Shown: in pieces, positions 16,385-25,507 of the stretch
Position numbering within the stretch: position 1 is the stretch's first letter
Layout of the letters: every line of letters starts with the position of its first letter
NCBI RefSeq assembly: GCF_003480255.1
Contig: NZ_QUIN01000001.1
Coordinates: 1-64,000, forward strand
Origin: Erysipelatoclostridium sp. AM42-17
GTDB taxonomy: Bacteria > Bacillota_I > Bacilli_A > Erysipelotrichales > Coprobacillaceae
DNA length: 64,000 bases
Direction of reading: 5' to 3'
The notes under the pieces: model-generated
Database searches by the model: none
What the model was told of the DNA's origin: nothing
Seen by the model: the letters and a program-made list of their open reading frames with translations, nothing else
Position numbers and translations under genes: made by a program

Positions 16385-16837
16385 TTAGTTTAAGCCTACT
16401 AATGATTTTTTAAAATAAAGTAAATCAACGGCTTGTAAACCATTTTCATAAATTTCTTGAGGATAGTATTTAATAAAAAACTCTTCGATACGATGACTAT
16501 AATGGTAACCCAATTTAGTATAAAAGGCAATATTAATCATACTTGAATTTGCTGTCGATACATAAATTGTAGGAATATTTTGATACATTTTTTCAATATA
16601 TTGAATTAAACTTTTTGCATATCCGTGTCCACGATGTTCTTGTAAGGTAAGAATATTTTTAATTTCTACTTCACTATCTGATTTTTTTATAACCGCAATA
16701 AAAGAGACAGGTTCTTCATTTATGAAGTATCCATATAATTGACCTTTTTCTAAATAATCTTCAACTAAATTAATGTTAGGATCGCTTTCTGTTAATAACA
16801 GAGCATAATCCATTTTGCTTGATATTTCTTGAATCAT
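16385..16837 (-). CDS. GNAT family N-acetyltransferase
   Basis: A 150-residue acetyltransferase. The acetyl-CoA loop is LTLQEHRGHGYAKSLIQYIEK (a standard Q/RxxGxG/A motif, about residues 63-83), preceded by the beta strand SFIAVIKKSDSEVEIKNI and followed by STANSSMINIAFYTKLGYHY, the usual motif B with tyrosine. The small size fits single-domain GNATs. The substrate cannot be told. It is monocistronic between two terminator-like hairpins; AAGGTGG precedes the ATG. Confidence 0.85.
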   Translation of the reverse strand: MIQEISSKMDYALLLTESDPNINLVEDYLEKGQLYGYFINEEPVSFIAVIKKSDSEVEIKNILTLQEHRGHGYAKSLIQYIEKMYQNIPTIYVSTANSSMINIAFYTKLGYHYSHRIEEFFIKYYPQEIYENGLQAVDLLYFKKSLVGLN

Positions 16838-16876
16838 GATTGACCACCTTTATTTTTACAATGTAATAAATATGAA

Positions 16877-16906
16877 AAAAGAAATAGTTTTTTTACTATT
16901 TCTTTT
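16877..16906. repeat. 12-bp inverted repeat between divergent genes
   Basis: AAAAGAAATAGT (16877-16888) and ACTATTTCTTTT (16895-16906) form a hairpin in the divergent intergenic region. Terminator-like, but upstream of both genes, so its role is unclear. Confidence 0.5.
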
Positions 16907-17001
16907 GTTATTTTCAACATTATAATACCACAAATTAGGTGATTTTTCAAGACTGGTCATTTTTATGGAATAGGTGTATTAAGAATAACAGGAGGTCAAA
17001 T

Positions 17002-17880
17002 ATGGGAAAAAATTTAACGTCATTAGTTAGTTGTTTTGCTAGAGGATATCATTATTTAAATAATGATAGTTGGGTGTTTGAGGATGCTTTAGCTCATTGT
17101 TTACTAACAAAACAAGAATATCAAGAAATAAGTCAATCAATGATAGAAGGGATTCATTTTTTTAATCCGCAATTTGAAGGAACAAAAGAAGAAGCGTTGA
17201 AATGGATTGTCAATCATCAACTTGCTCCAACTGTTCTTGCTAGAAGTGCTTTTTATCAAGATTGTCTAAAACAAAAAATGGAAAGGGAAAGACAATATCT
17301 TATTTTTGGTTCTGGTTTAGATAGTTTTGCCTATTCTTTATTAAAAGGATTGAATGTCTTTGAAATTGATCGACCAGATGTTATCAAAGACAAATTACAA
17401 AGATTAAAAAATGCACATATTGATTATGATCATGTTCATTTTATTGGGTGCCAGCTAGAAGATGATGATTGGATCAGTCAATTATATAAAAATCATTATT
17501 GTCAGGACGTTATTTCGTTTAGTAGTTTATTGGGGCTTTGCTATTATTTAAGCAAAGATGATTTTTCTAAACTATTATGTATTTTAAATAAAAACGTGAA
17601 GGAAGGAAGTTATTTGGTATTTGATTATCCTTGTGATCATCAAAGCAGAGAAAGTTTAAAAAATAAGCAGCTTGCTAGTGGAGCAGGTGATTCAATGAAA
17701 GCAAAATATCAACATGATGAAATAGAAAAATTATTATTATCTCATGGCTTTGAGATTGAAAAACATCTAGACTATGATGTAATAACGCATTTGTATTTTG
17801 ATGAATACAATCAATGTCATTATGATAGTCCAATTATTCCGTTTCAGGATATCAGTTATGTTTTTGCTAGAAAAAGATAA
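17002..17880 (+). CDS. class I SAM methyltransferase, LCMT-like
   Basis: A 292-residue methyltransferase of the leucine carboxyl methyltransferase/PPM1 type. The N-terminal part has ALKWIVNHQLAPTVLARSAFYQDCL; the SAM site is YLIFGSGLDSFAYSL (about residues 98-112) followed by the acidic strand VFEIDRPDVIKDK. Bacterial relatives are often found near polyketide or unknown small-molecule genes and have few known substrates. The ATG at 17002 is preceded by AGGAGG at the right distance; an in-frame start at 16939 has none. It has no terminator before the purine leader. Confidence 0.82.
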   Translation: MGKNLTSLVSCFARGYHYLNNDSWVFEDALAHCLLTKQEYQEISQSMIEGIHFFNPQFEGTKEEALKWIVNHQLAPTVLARSAFYQDCLKQKMERERQYLIFGSGLDSFAYSLLKGLNVFEIDRPDVIKDKLQRLKNAHIDYDHVHFIGCQLEDDDWISQLYKNHYCQDVISFSSLLGLCYYLSKDDFSKLLCILNKNVKEGSYLVFDYPCDHQSRESLKNKQLASGAGDSMKAKYQHDEIEKLLLSHGFEIEKHLDYDVITHLYFDEYNQCHYDSPIIPFQDISYVFARKR

Positions 17881-17915
17881 ATCAAAAATCATTTACAATT
17901 ATTCGTCGTTTGGTG

Positions 17916-17944
17916 TTGATTTAGTATGAGATTTTTGGTATTAT
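17916..17944 (+). promoter_or_regulatory. promoter of the purine operon riboswitch transcript
   Basis: TTGATT (17916-17921), 17-bp spacer, TATTAT (17939-17944), placing the transcript start just before the ZTP aptamer. Confidence 0.7.
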
Positions 17945-17953
17945 GCAATTAGT

Positions 17954-18047
17954 TATACGACTGACGGAAGTGGAATTAACCACATGGAGTATAATCATAG
18001 AGAGCCGACCGTCTGGGCAAAGAGTCCGGACGACTAGGCTCTTTTTT
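17954..18047 (+). ncRNA. ZTP (pfl) riboswitch with terminator
   Basis: The conserved aptamer core is visible: CGACTGACGG, the AGTGG ... ACCAC hairpin, GGAGT, and the second half CCGTCTGGGCA. AGAGCC (18001-18006) pairs with GGCTCT (18037-18042) followed by TTTTTT, so the aptamer's 3' half overlaps an intrinsic terminator. The class binds ZTP/ZMP, which build up when 10-formyl-tetrahydrofolate runs short, and turns expression on. The next gene, fhs, makes 10-formyl-tetrahydrofolate, and the operon beyond it includes the enzymes that use it, which fits exactly. Confidence 0.9.
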
Positions 18048-18098
18048 AGTTTTATAGATTTGTTTATGTAATTATACGTAATTTCAAACAGTCATTGA

Positions 18099-18127
18099 TT
18101 GTTTGCCTTAACTAATTGCGATATAAT
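18099..18127 (+). promoter_or_regulatory. possible second promoter before fhs
   Basis: TTGTTT (18099-18104), 17-bp spacer, TATAAT (18122-18127), downstream of the riboswitch terminator. If used, it would give riboswitch-independent transcription. Confidence 0.4.
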
Positions 18128-18178
18128 ATAGTCGGATTTTTAAAAGCAAATCTATTATAAAAGAAAGGATAAATTGAT

Positions 18179-19849
18179 ATGTTAACAGATGTAGAAATTG
18201 CACAAAATGCAACGATGGAACCGATTAGTCAAGTTGCAAAAAAAGTAGGTCTTAATGAAGATGATTTAGAATTATATGGTAAATATAAAGCTAAGATTTC
18301 ATTAGATGCGATTAAAAAATTAGAAAATAACAAAGATGGGAAGTTAGTCTTGGTTACAGCAATCAATCCTACACCAGCCGGTGAAGGAAAGACAACGACA
18401 ATGATTGGTTTATCTCAAGCTTTAAATAAGTTAGGAAAGAAATCAGTTGTAGCGATGCGTGAACCATCTCTTGGACCATGTTTTGGTATTAAAGGTGGTG
18501 CTGCTGGTGGAGGATATGCTCAAGTTGTTCCAATGGAAGACATTAACCTTCATTTTACAGGTGATATTCATGCAATTACTGCAGCTAATAACCTTATTGC
18601 TGCTATGCTTGATAATTCTATTCACCAAGGTAATCCTTTAAATATTGATACCCGTCAAATCGTATGGAAAAGAGTTGTTGATTTAAATGATCGTGCTTTA
18701 CGTCATACTGTTTGTGGTCTTGGAGGAAAAGTTAATGGGGTTCCTCGTGAAGATGGCTTTGATATTACAGTAGCAAGTGAAGTAATGGCTATTTTATGTT
18801 TAGCTACTTCATTAACAGATTTAAAACAAAGAGCTGCAAAAATGATTGTTGCTTATACATATGATGGAAAACCAGTAACAGTTGATGATATTCAAGCAAC
18901 AGGAGCAGTTACATTATTATTAAAAGATGCAATTAAACCAAACTTGGTACAAACTTTAGATCATAATCCAGTATTTGTTCATGGTGGTCCATTTGCTAAT
19001 ATTGCTCATGGTTGTAATTCGGTTATGGCAACTAAACTTGCTATTAAATTAGGTGATTATGCCATTACTGAAGCTGGATTTGGAGCTGATCTAGGTGCTG
19101 AAAAATTCTTGGATATTAAATGTCGTCAAGCTGGATTAAATCCTGAAGCTGTTGTGATTGTAGCAACGGTAAGAGCTTTAAAAATGCATGGCGGTGTTGC
19201 TAAAAAAGATTTAGCAATTGAAAACTTAGAAGCCTTAAAAGCAGGATTAGGTAATTTAGAAAAACACATTGAAAATATTGCTAAATTTGATATTCCTAGT
19301 GTTGTTGCTATTAATGCTTTCCCAACAGATACTGAAGCTGAATTACAATTATTAAATGAATGTTGTCAAAAATTAGGTGTTGAAGTTGCAATTAGTAAAG
19401 TATGGGAAAAAGGTGCAGATGGTGGTATTGAACTTGCTGAAAAATTATTAGATATTTTAGAAAATGAAGAAGCTCATTATCATCCTTTATATAATTTAGA
19501 CATGTCAATTGAAGATAAAATCGAAACAATCGTTAAAGAAATTTACGGTGGAGACGGTGTTGAATTTACAAAGAAAGCAAAAAATAAGATTAAAAAATAT
19601 AATGAACAAGGGTTAGCTGATTTACCTATCTGTGTTGCTAAAACACAATATTCATTATCAGATCAAGCATCTTTACTTGGAAGACCAACAGGATTTACAG
19701 TAAAGATTAATGATATTATTCCTTCTGCTGGAGCAGGATTTTTAGTTGCTATTTCTGGTGATATTATGCGTATGCCAGGTTTACCTAAAAAGCCAGCAGC
19801 AGTCAATATGGATATTGATGAAGATGGAAAAATTATTGGTTTATTCTAA
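18179..19849 (+). CDS. fhs: formate--tetrahydrofolate ligase
   Basis: A 556-residue enzyme that makes 10-formyltetrahydrofolate from formate, ATP and tetrahydrofolate. The P-loop is [14 protein letters not shown] (about residues 64-77), followed by [36 protein letters not shown], the most conserved stretch of the family; [13 protein letters not shown] is also present. Length is standard. It heads the purine operon behind a ZTP riboswitch; its product is the formyl donor for PurN and PurH. AAAGGA site before the ATG; purE follows after 12 bases. Confidence 0.97.
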   Translation: MLTDVEIAQNATMEPISQVAKKVGLNEDDLELYGKYKAKISLDAIKKLENNKDGKLVLVTAINPTPAGEGKTTTMIGLSQALNKLGKKSVVAMREPSLGPCFGIKGGAAGGGYAQVVPMEDINLHFTGDIHAITAANNLIAAMLDNSIHQGNPLNIDTRQIVWKRVVDLNDRALRHTVCGLGGKVNGVPREDGFDITVASEVMAILCLATSLTDLKQRAAKMIVAYTYDGKPVTVDDIQATGAVTLLLKDAIKPNLVQTLDHNPVFVHGGPFANIAHGCNSVMATKLAIKLGDYAITEAGFGADLGAEKFLDIKCRQAGLNPEAVVIVATVRALKMHGGVAKKDLAIENLEALKAGLGNLEKHIENIAKFDIPSVVAINAFPTDTEAELQLLNECCQKLGVEVAISKVWEKGADGGIELAEKLLDILENEEAHYHPLYNLDMSIEDKIETIVKEIYGGDGVEFTKKAKNKIKKYNEQGLADLPICVAKTQYSLSDQASLLGRPTGFTVKINDIIPSAGAGFLVAISGDIMRMPGLPKKPAAVNMDIDEDGKIIGLF

Positions 19850-19861
19850 AAGGAGAGAAAA

Positions 19862-20350
19862 ATGAAAGTTGCAATTATCATGGGGTCAACAAGTGATTTA
19901 CCTAAAATGGAAGCATGCGTTGACATTTTGAAAAATTATGGTGTTGAAGTAAATGTTCGTTGTTTATCGGCACATCGTGCTCATGCAGGATTAAGTGCTT
20001 TTATTGAGGAAACTGCTCATGATGGTACTGAAGTTATTATTACAGCTGCGGGAATGGCTGCTGCGCTTCCTGGAGTTGTGGCGAGTCAAACAGTTTTACC
20101 AGTTATTGGAGTTCCTTTAAGTGGGGCAACACTTGATGGTATGGATGCCTTATTATCTATCGTACAGATGCCTTCTGGTATCCCAGTTGCTACGGTAGCA
20201 ATCAATGGCGGTAAAAATGCTGCTTATCTTGCTATGCAAATTATGGCAATTAAACACGATGAATTAAAAGATAAACTTTTAGCTTATCGACAAGATATGG
20301 AAAAACAAGCAATGAAAGCCAATGAAGAAGTTATTGAAAAATTTAAATAG
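19862..20350 (+). CDS. purE: phosphoribosylaminoimidazole carboxymutase PurE
   Basis: A 162-residue PurE with the phosphate-binding GSTSD (8-12) and the catalytic SAHR (36-39), followed by AAGMAAALPGVVA and GVPLSGATLDGMDALLSIVQMPSGIPVATVAI. Class I PurE converts N5-carboxyaminoimidazole ribonucleotide made by PurK, whereas class II uses AIR and CO2 directly. No purK is present in this operon; either it lies elsewhere or uncatalysed carboxylation supports flux. AAAGGAG precedes the ATG. Confidence 0.95.
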   Translation: MKVAIIMGSTSDLPKMEACVDILKNYGVEVNVRCLSAHRAHAGLSAFIEETAHDGTEVIITAAGMAAALPGVVASQTVLPVIGVPLSGATLDGMDALLSIVQMPSGIPVATVAINGGKNAAYLAMQIMAIKHDELKDKLLAYRQDMEKQAMKANEEVIEKFK

Positions 20351-20363
20351 GGGGTAATGAAAA

Positions 20364-21068
20364 ATGGCTGAATTATTATATGAAGGAAAAGCAAAACAAG
20401 TTTATAAAACAGAAAAGGAAGATGAATATTTAATTCATTATAAAGATGATGCAACTGCAGGAAACGGAGCAAAACATGATCAATTTGAAGGGAAAGGTGT
20501 TTTAAATAACACAATTTCTTGTATTATTTTTGATATGTTGGAAGAAGCAGGAATTAAAACACACATGATTAAAAAATTAAATGATCGTGATATTTTAGTT
20601 AAAAAAGTAGATATCTTTCCATTAGAAGTTATTGTTAGAAATATTACAACTGGTTCATTCTGCAAAAGATTAGGTGCACCAGAAGGTGTTGTATTAGATG
20701 AACCAATCTTTGAAATGTCTTACAAAAATGATGAATATGGGGATCCATTAATTAATGATGATCATGCAGTTGCTTTAAAATTAGCGACTCGTGAAGAATT
20801 AGCTTATATTAAAAAAACAACTTTAAAAATTAATGAATTATTGAAAGAATTCTTCTTATCAATGAATTTAAAATTAGTAGATTTTAAAATTGAATTCGGT
20901 AAAACTGCAGATGGTGAAATTTTATTAGCTGATGAAATCTCTCCAGATTCATGCCGTTTATGGGATGTTGATACAAATCAAAAATATGATAAAGATGTAT
21001 TTAGACAAGATATCGGAGATTTAATTGAAACTTATAAAGCAGTACTTGCTAGAATGGAAAATAAATAG
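20364..21068 (+). CDS. purC: SAICAR synthetase
   Basis: A 234-residue phosphoribosylaminoimidazole-succinocarboxamide synthase joining aspartate to CAIR. Typical signatures are [12 protein letters not shown] at the N terminus, [18 protein letters not shown] (ATP site), [20 protein letters not shown] and [13 protein letters not shown]. Length matches bacterial single-domain PurC. It begins 13 bases after purE with a GGGGGTAATG-type site and precedes purM by 17 bases. Confidence 0.96.
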   Translation: MAELLYEGKAKQVYKTEKEDEYLIHYKDDATAGNGAKHDQFEGKGVLNNTISCIIFDMLEEAGIKTHMIKKLNDRDILVKKVDIFPLEVIVRNITTGSFCKRLGAPEGVVLDEPIFEMSYKNDEYGDPLINDDHAVALKLATREELAYIKKTTLKINELLKEFFLSMNLKLVDFKIEFGKTADGEILLADEISPDSCRLWDVDTNQKYDKDVFRQDIGDLIETYKAVLARMENK

Positions 21069-21085
21069 ACTAAGGAGAGAATAAG

Positions 21086-22111
21086 ATGGATTACAAAAAA
21101 GCTGGTGTTGATATTGAAGCAGGATATAAATCCGTTGAATTAATGAAAAAACATGTTAAACAAACAATGCGTCCTGAAGTATTAGGAGGCATTGGTGGGT
21201 TTGCTGGTGCTTTTGATTTAAGTGGCATTAAAAATATGGAAGAACCTGTTCTTTTATCTGGTACAGATGGATGCGGAACAAAGGTTAAACTTGCTTTTGT
21301 AATGGATAAACATGACACAATAGGTATTGATGCTGTTGCTATGTGTGTAAATGATATTGCTTGTTCAGGAGGAGAACCATTATTTTTCTTAGATTATATT
21401 GCTTGTGGTAAAAATTATCCTGAAAAAATTGCAACAATTGTCTCTGGTGTAGCTGAGGGATGTAAGCAATCAGGTTGTGCTTTAGTAGGTGGGGAAACTG
21501 CTGAACATCCTGGTTTAATGCCTGAAAATGATTATGATTTAGCTGGTTTTGCTGTTGGTGTTGTTGATAAAAAAGACATTATTGATGGTAGTACAGTTAA
21601 AGATGGGGATGTTTTAGTTGGTATTGCTTCAAGTGGTGTTCATAGTAACGGTTTTTCACTTGTTCGTAAAGTATTTGATATGACTCAAGAATCTTTAAAT
21701 ACATATTATGATGAATTAGGAAAAACTTTAGGAGAAGCTTTAATTGAACCAACACGCATTTATGTTAAAGCATTAAAAAATGTGAAAGATGCGGGCGTGA
21801 CAATTAAAGGATGTAGTCATATTACTGGTGGCGGATTCTATGAAAATGTTCCTAGAATGTTACCAGAAGGTGCTAAGGCAATGATTAAAAAGAATAGTTA
21901 TCCGATACCACCTATCTTTGATTTAATTGCTAAAGAAGGAAATATTGAAAGTCATATGATGTATAATACGTTTAATATGGGATTAGGTATGGTGATTGCT
22001 TTAGATAAAAATGATGTAGATACGGCTTTAAAAGCAATTGAAGCTGCTGGAGATCAATGCTATGTTGTTGGTTCAATTGTATCTGGTGATAAAGGTGTAG
22101 AATTATGCTAA
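21086..22111 (+). CDS. purM: AIR synthetase
   Basis: A 341-residue phosphoribosylformylglycinamidine cyclo-ligase. The family marks are LLSGTDGCGTKVKLAF, AMCVNDIACSGGEPLFFLDYIACG, GGETAEHPG and SHITGGGFYENVPRMLP. It closes the imidazole ring to give AIR, using the product of PurL. Its last bases overlap the purN start, indicating translational coupling. AAGGAGAG site. Confidence 0.96.
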   Translation: MDYKKAGVDIEAGYKSVELMKKHVKQTMRPEVLGGIGGFAGAFDLSGIKNMEEPVLLSGTDGCGTKVKLAFVMDKHDTIGIDAVAMCVNDIACSGGEPLFFLDYIACGKNYPEKIATIVSGVAEGCKQSGCALVGGETAEHPGLMPENDYDLAGFAVGVVDKKDIIDGSTVKDGDVLVGIASSGVHSNGFSLVRKVFDMTQESLNTYYDELGKTLGEALIEPTRIYVKALKNVKDAGVTIKGCSHITGGGFYENVPRMLPEGAKAMIKKNSYPIPPIFDLIAKEGNIESHMMYNTFNMGLGMVIALDKNDVDTALKAIEAAGDQCYVVGSIVSGDKGVELC

Positions 22112-22698
22112 AGATGGCTGTCTTTGTTTCTGGGGGAGGAACAGATTTACAATCAGTTATAGATGCTTGTCAAAGCGGTCAAATTAATGGGGAAATAAAA
22201 CTTGTTGTTTCAAATCGTAAAAATGCTTATGGTTTAACACGTGCCAGCAATGCTGGTATTGAAACAGCAATTGTAAAAAATAATGATCATTTATTGGTGG
22301 AAATGCTAAAAGAAAGAGAAATTGATTTAATTGTGTTAGCAGGATATTTAGCTATTTTAACTGATGAGTTAATTGATGCTTATCCTTGTAAGATTATCAA
22401 TATTCATCCTTCTTTAATTCCATCATTTTGTGGACCCGGATTTTATGGAATGCATGTTCATGAAGCTGTACTTAAAAGAGGGGTTAAAGTGTCAGGAGCG
22501 ACTGTTCATTTTGTAAGTAGTGAGGTTGATGGGGGACCTATTATCTTACAAGAGGCATGTGATATTTCCGATTTAGATAAAGCAGAAGATATTCAAGCAA
22601 GAGTGTTAGAAATAGAACATCGTATTTTACCTCAAGCGGTTGCTTTATATTGCGATGGAAAAATAAAAGTTGAAAATGAAAGGGCAAAGGTGATTTAA
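22105..22698 (+). CDS. purN: GAR transformylase
   Basis: A 197-residue phosphoribosylglycinamide formyltransferase using 10-formyltetrahydrofolate. The N-terminal VFVSGGGTDLQSVIDA phosphate loop has GTD where GSN is more usual. The catalytic region reads IINIHPSLIPSF with Asn and His, followed by HEAVLKRGVKVSGATVHFVSSEVDGGPIILQE containing the catalytic aspartate. It overlaps purM by seven bases; an alternative start at 22114 (MAVFVSGGG) is possible because the ribosome site is weak. Confidence 0.94.
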   Translation: MLKMAVFVSGGGTDLQSVIDACQSGQINGEIKLVVSNRKNAYGLTRASNAGIETAIVKNNDHLLVEMLKEREIDLIVLAGYLAILTDELIDAYPCKIINIHPSLIPSFCGPGFYGMHVHEAVLKRGVKVSGATVHFVSSEVDGGPIILQEACDISDLDKAEDIQARVLEIEHRILPQAVALYCDGKIKVENERAKVI

Positions 22699-24225
22699 AT
22701 GAGCAAAAGAGCATTGATGAGTGTTACTAATAAAGATGGTATTGTGGATTTTGCTAAGGGGTTAGTTGAACTTGGCTTTGAAATTGTTTCGACTGGGGGA
22801 ACAATGAAAGTATTAGAAACAGCAGGAGTAAAATGTATTGCTATTGATGATGTGACTGGTTTTCCAGAAATGTTAGATGGTCGTGTAAAGACATTACATC
22901 CTAAAGTTCATGGGGGATTATTATTTAGAAGAGATTTACCTGAACATGTTGAAACAGTAAAAAAATATGGAATTCAACCTATTGATTTAGTTTGTGTTAA
23001 TTTATATGAATTTGAAAAAGCTTTAAAAGAAGGAAAACCAATGGCTGATATGATTGAAAATATTGATATCGGTGGTCCATCAATGATTCGTTCAGCTGCT
23101 AAAAACTTTAAAGATGTTTTAATTGTCACTGATCCTCGTGATTATCAAAATGTTTTAGATGCGATTAAAGATCAAAAAGATGATTATGATTTTAGATTAA
23201 ATTTAGCGTATAAAGCATTTAGTTTAACAGGAAGCTATGATGCTATGATTTCTCGTTATTTTGCAGGTGTTGTTGGTGATGAATTCCCAGAAATTTTAAA
23301 TATGTCTTATAAAAAAGTAGAACACTTACGATATGGTGAAAACTCACAACAAGCTGCTAATAAATATGAAGACACTTTTGTTCAAAAATCATTATTAGAC
23401 TATGAACAATTACATGGTAAAGAAATTTCATTTAATAATGTTAATGATTTATATGGAGCTGTTGCTGTTGTTAGAGAATTTAAAGATCAAATTGTAACAG
23501 CTGCGATTAAGCACTCTACACCTTGTGGTGTTGCTATTGGAAATACAGGCTATGATTCTTATATGAAAGCTTATGAAGCTGATCCTCAATCTATCTTTGG
23601 CGGAATTGTAGCAGTAAACTATAAAATTGATAAAGCAACAGCAGAGCAAATGCATAAGATTTTCTTAGAAATTGTTGCTGCACCAGACTATGATGATGAT
23701 GCTTTAGAAATTTTAAAGAAAAAGAAAAATTTACGTATTTTAAAACTAAAGAACTTGGATGCAAGAGAAGCTAAATATGATATTAAATATCTTGAAGGAA
23801 AAGTTTTAGTTCAAAAATTAAATACTGAAATGATTAAAGAGATGAATGTTGTCACAAAAGCTCAACCTACTCCAGAACAATTAAGTGATATGGAATTTGG
23901 TATGAAGGTTGTTAAATATGTAAAATCTAATGCGATTTGTATTGTTAAAGATGGTGTGACTTTAGCTATTGGTGGAGGACAAACATCAAGAGTATGGGCT
24001 TTAGAAAACGCAATTCATAATAATCCTGATAAAGATTTTAAAGGAGCCGTTCTTGCTAGTGATGCCTTCTTCCCATTTAGTGACTGTGCCGAAGTTGCGT
24101 ATAAAGCTGGTATTGGTGCTATTATTCAACCAGGTGGATCTATTCGTGATCAAGAATCTATTGATTTTTGTGATGAACATGATATTCCAATGGTATTTAG
24201 TGGATATAGACATTTTAGACATTAA
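22699..24225 (+). CDS. purH: AICAR transformylase/IMP cyclohydrolase
   Basis: A 508-residue bifunctional enzyme. The N-terminal IMP cyclohydrolase domain has SVTNKDGIVDFAKGL, STGGTMKVLE and DGRVKTLHPKVHGG; the C-terminal transformylase domain has LRYGENSQQAA, KHSTPCGVA, the SNAICIVKDG strand and ASDAFFPFSD ... IQPGGSIRDQESIDFCDE. It performs the last two steps to IMP, taking the second formyl group from the Fhs product. The start abuts the purN stop directly, with AAAGGTGAT as ribosome site. Confidence 0.97.
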   Translation: MSKRALMSVTNKDGIVDFAKGLVELGFEIVSTGGTMKVLETAGVKCIAIDDVTGFPEMLDGRVKTLHPKVHGGLLFRRDLPEHVETVKKYGIQPIDLVCVNLYEFEKALKEGKPMADMIENIDIGGPSMIRSAAKNFKDVLIVTDPRDYQNVLDAIKDQKDDYDFRLNLAYKAFSLTGSYDAMISRYFAGVVGDEFPEILNMSYKKVEHLRYGENSQQAANKYEDTFVQKSLLDYEQLHGKEISFNNVNDLYGAVAVVREFKDQIVTAAIKHSTPCGVAIGNTGYDSYMKAYEADPQSIFGGIVAVNYKIDKATAEQMHKIFLEIVAAPDYDDDALEILKKKKNLRILKLKNLDAREAKYDIKYLEGKVLVQKLNTEMIKEMNVVTKAQPTPEQLSDMEFGMKVVKYVKSNAICIVKDGVTLAIGGGQTSRVWALENAIHNNPDKDFKGAVLASDAFFPFSDCAEVAYKAGIGAIIQPGGSIRDQESIDFCDEHDIPMVFSGYRHFRH

Positions 24226-24242
24226 GAGAAAGGAATTTGAAA

Positions 24243-25496
24243 ATGAAAGTTCTTGTTATTGGTAGCGGTGGTCGTGAACATGCGATTGCTTATAAATTGA
24301 ATCAAAGTCCTCAAGTAGATCAAATCTATGCAATTCCTGGTAATCCAGGAATTGCTCAAATTGGTACATGTGTTGATGGTAGTGTTGAAGATAATGATAT
24401 GATTGTTTCTTTTGTTAAAGAACATCAAATTGATTTAACGGTCATTGGACCTGAAGTTCCTTTATGTAATGGTTTAGCTGATGATTTAGAAGCAGCTGGA
24501 TTCCTTGCTTTTGGACCTACACGTCATGCAGCTACTTTAGAAGGAAGTAAAGCTTTCTCTAAAGATTTTATGATTAGACATCATATTCCTACAGCACGTT
24601 ATGTAGAAGTAACGGATTATCAAGATGCAGTGAATCAAATTGATCATTTTGATTTTCCTTTAGTAATTAAAGCAGATGGTCTTGCTGCTGGTAAAGGTGT
24701 CGTCATTGTTGATAACAAAGATGATGCTATTAAGACTTTAAAGGAAATGATGGTTGATGGAGCATTAGATGGTGCTGGAAGTAAAGTTGTTTTAGAAGAA
24801 TTTTTAACTGGATTCGAATGTTCTTTACTTTGCTTTACAGATGGTAAAACAATTGTTCCTATGGTTTCAGCAAAAGATCATAAACAAATTTTCGATGGTA
24901 ATAAAGGACCTAATACAGGTGGTATGGGAACCGTCTCACCAAATCCCTTTATGCCAGATAACATGGATGAAGTTTTAAAGGAAACTGTATTAGATCCATT
25001 TATGAAAGGTTTAAAAGAAGATCATATGGATTACCGAGGGGTTGTCTTTATTGGTTTAATGATTGAAAATGGACAAGCTAAAGTATTAGAATTTAATGTT
25101 CGCTTTGGAGATCCAGAAACACAATCTATCTTACTTCGATTAGATAGTGATTTATACGAAATTATGGTGGCTTGTGCTAAAAGAGAACTTGACCAAGTTG
25201 AAGTGAAGTGGTCTAATAATCATGTAGCTTGTCTTGTTCTTGCTAGTGGCGGTTATCCAGGAAAATATGAAAAAGGAATTGAAATTAGTCATGTAGAAGA
25301 TGTGGCTGATGATATTGTTGTTTTCCATGCAGGGACAGCTTTAAAAGATGGAAAATTAGTTACAAATGGAGGACGTGTTTTAAATATTTGTGCTAAAGGA
25401 CAATCTTTAAAAGAAGCACTTGATAAAGTATATCAAGCTGCAAATATCATCGATTTTGATGGTAAATATTATCGTAAAGACATCGGTCTTAGATAG
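24243..25496 (+). CDS. purD: GAR synthetase
   Basis: A 417-residue phosphoribosylamine--glycine ligase of the ATP-grasp superfamily. Recognisable parts are VIGSGGREHAIAYKLNQS at the N terminus, VIKADGLAAGKGVVIVDN, LEEFLTGFECSLLCFTDG, DHKQIFDGNKGPNTGGMG and EFNVRFGDPETQSIL. It is placed after purH rather than at the head of the pathway, a common order in Gram-positive operons. The ATG at 24243 is used because AAAGGA is spaced correctly; the one at 24237 lies too close. Confidence 0.96.
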   Translation: MKVLVIGSGGREHAIAYKLNQSPQVDQIYAIPGNPGIAQIGTCVDGSVEDNDMIVSFVKEHQIDLTVIGPEVPLCNGLADDLEAAGFLAFGPTRHAATLEGSKAFSKDFMIRHHIPTARYVEVTDYQDAVNQIDHFDFPLVIKADGLAAGKGVVIVDNKDDAIKTLKEMMVDGALDGAGSKVVLEEFLTGFECSLLCFTDGKTIVPMVSAKDHKQIFDGNKGPNTGGMGTVSPNPFMPDNMDEVLKETVLDPFMKGLKEDHMDYRGVVFIGLMIENGQAKVLEFNVRFGDPETQSILLRLDSDLYEIMVACAKRELDQVEVKWSNNHVACLVLASGGYPGKYEKGIEISHVEDVADDIVVFHAGTALKDGKLVTNGGRVLNICAKGQSLKEALDKVYQAANIIDFDGKYYRKDIGLR

Positions 25497-25507
25497 GGGG
25501 AGCATTC

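Noticed and set aside
18443..18641. Small frames on both strands within fhs
   Set aside because: They lie wholly inside a highly conserved part of fhs and have no family features.
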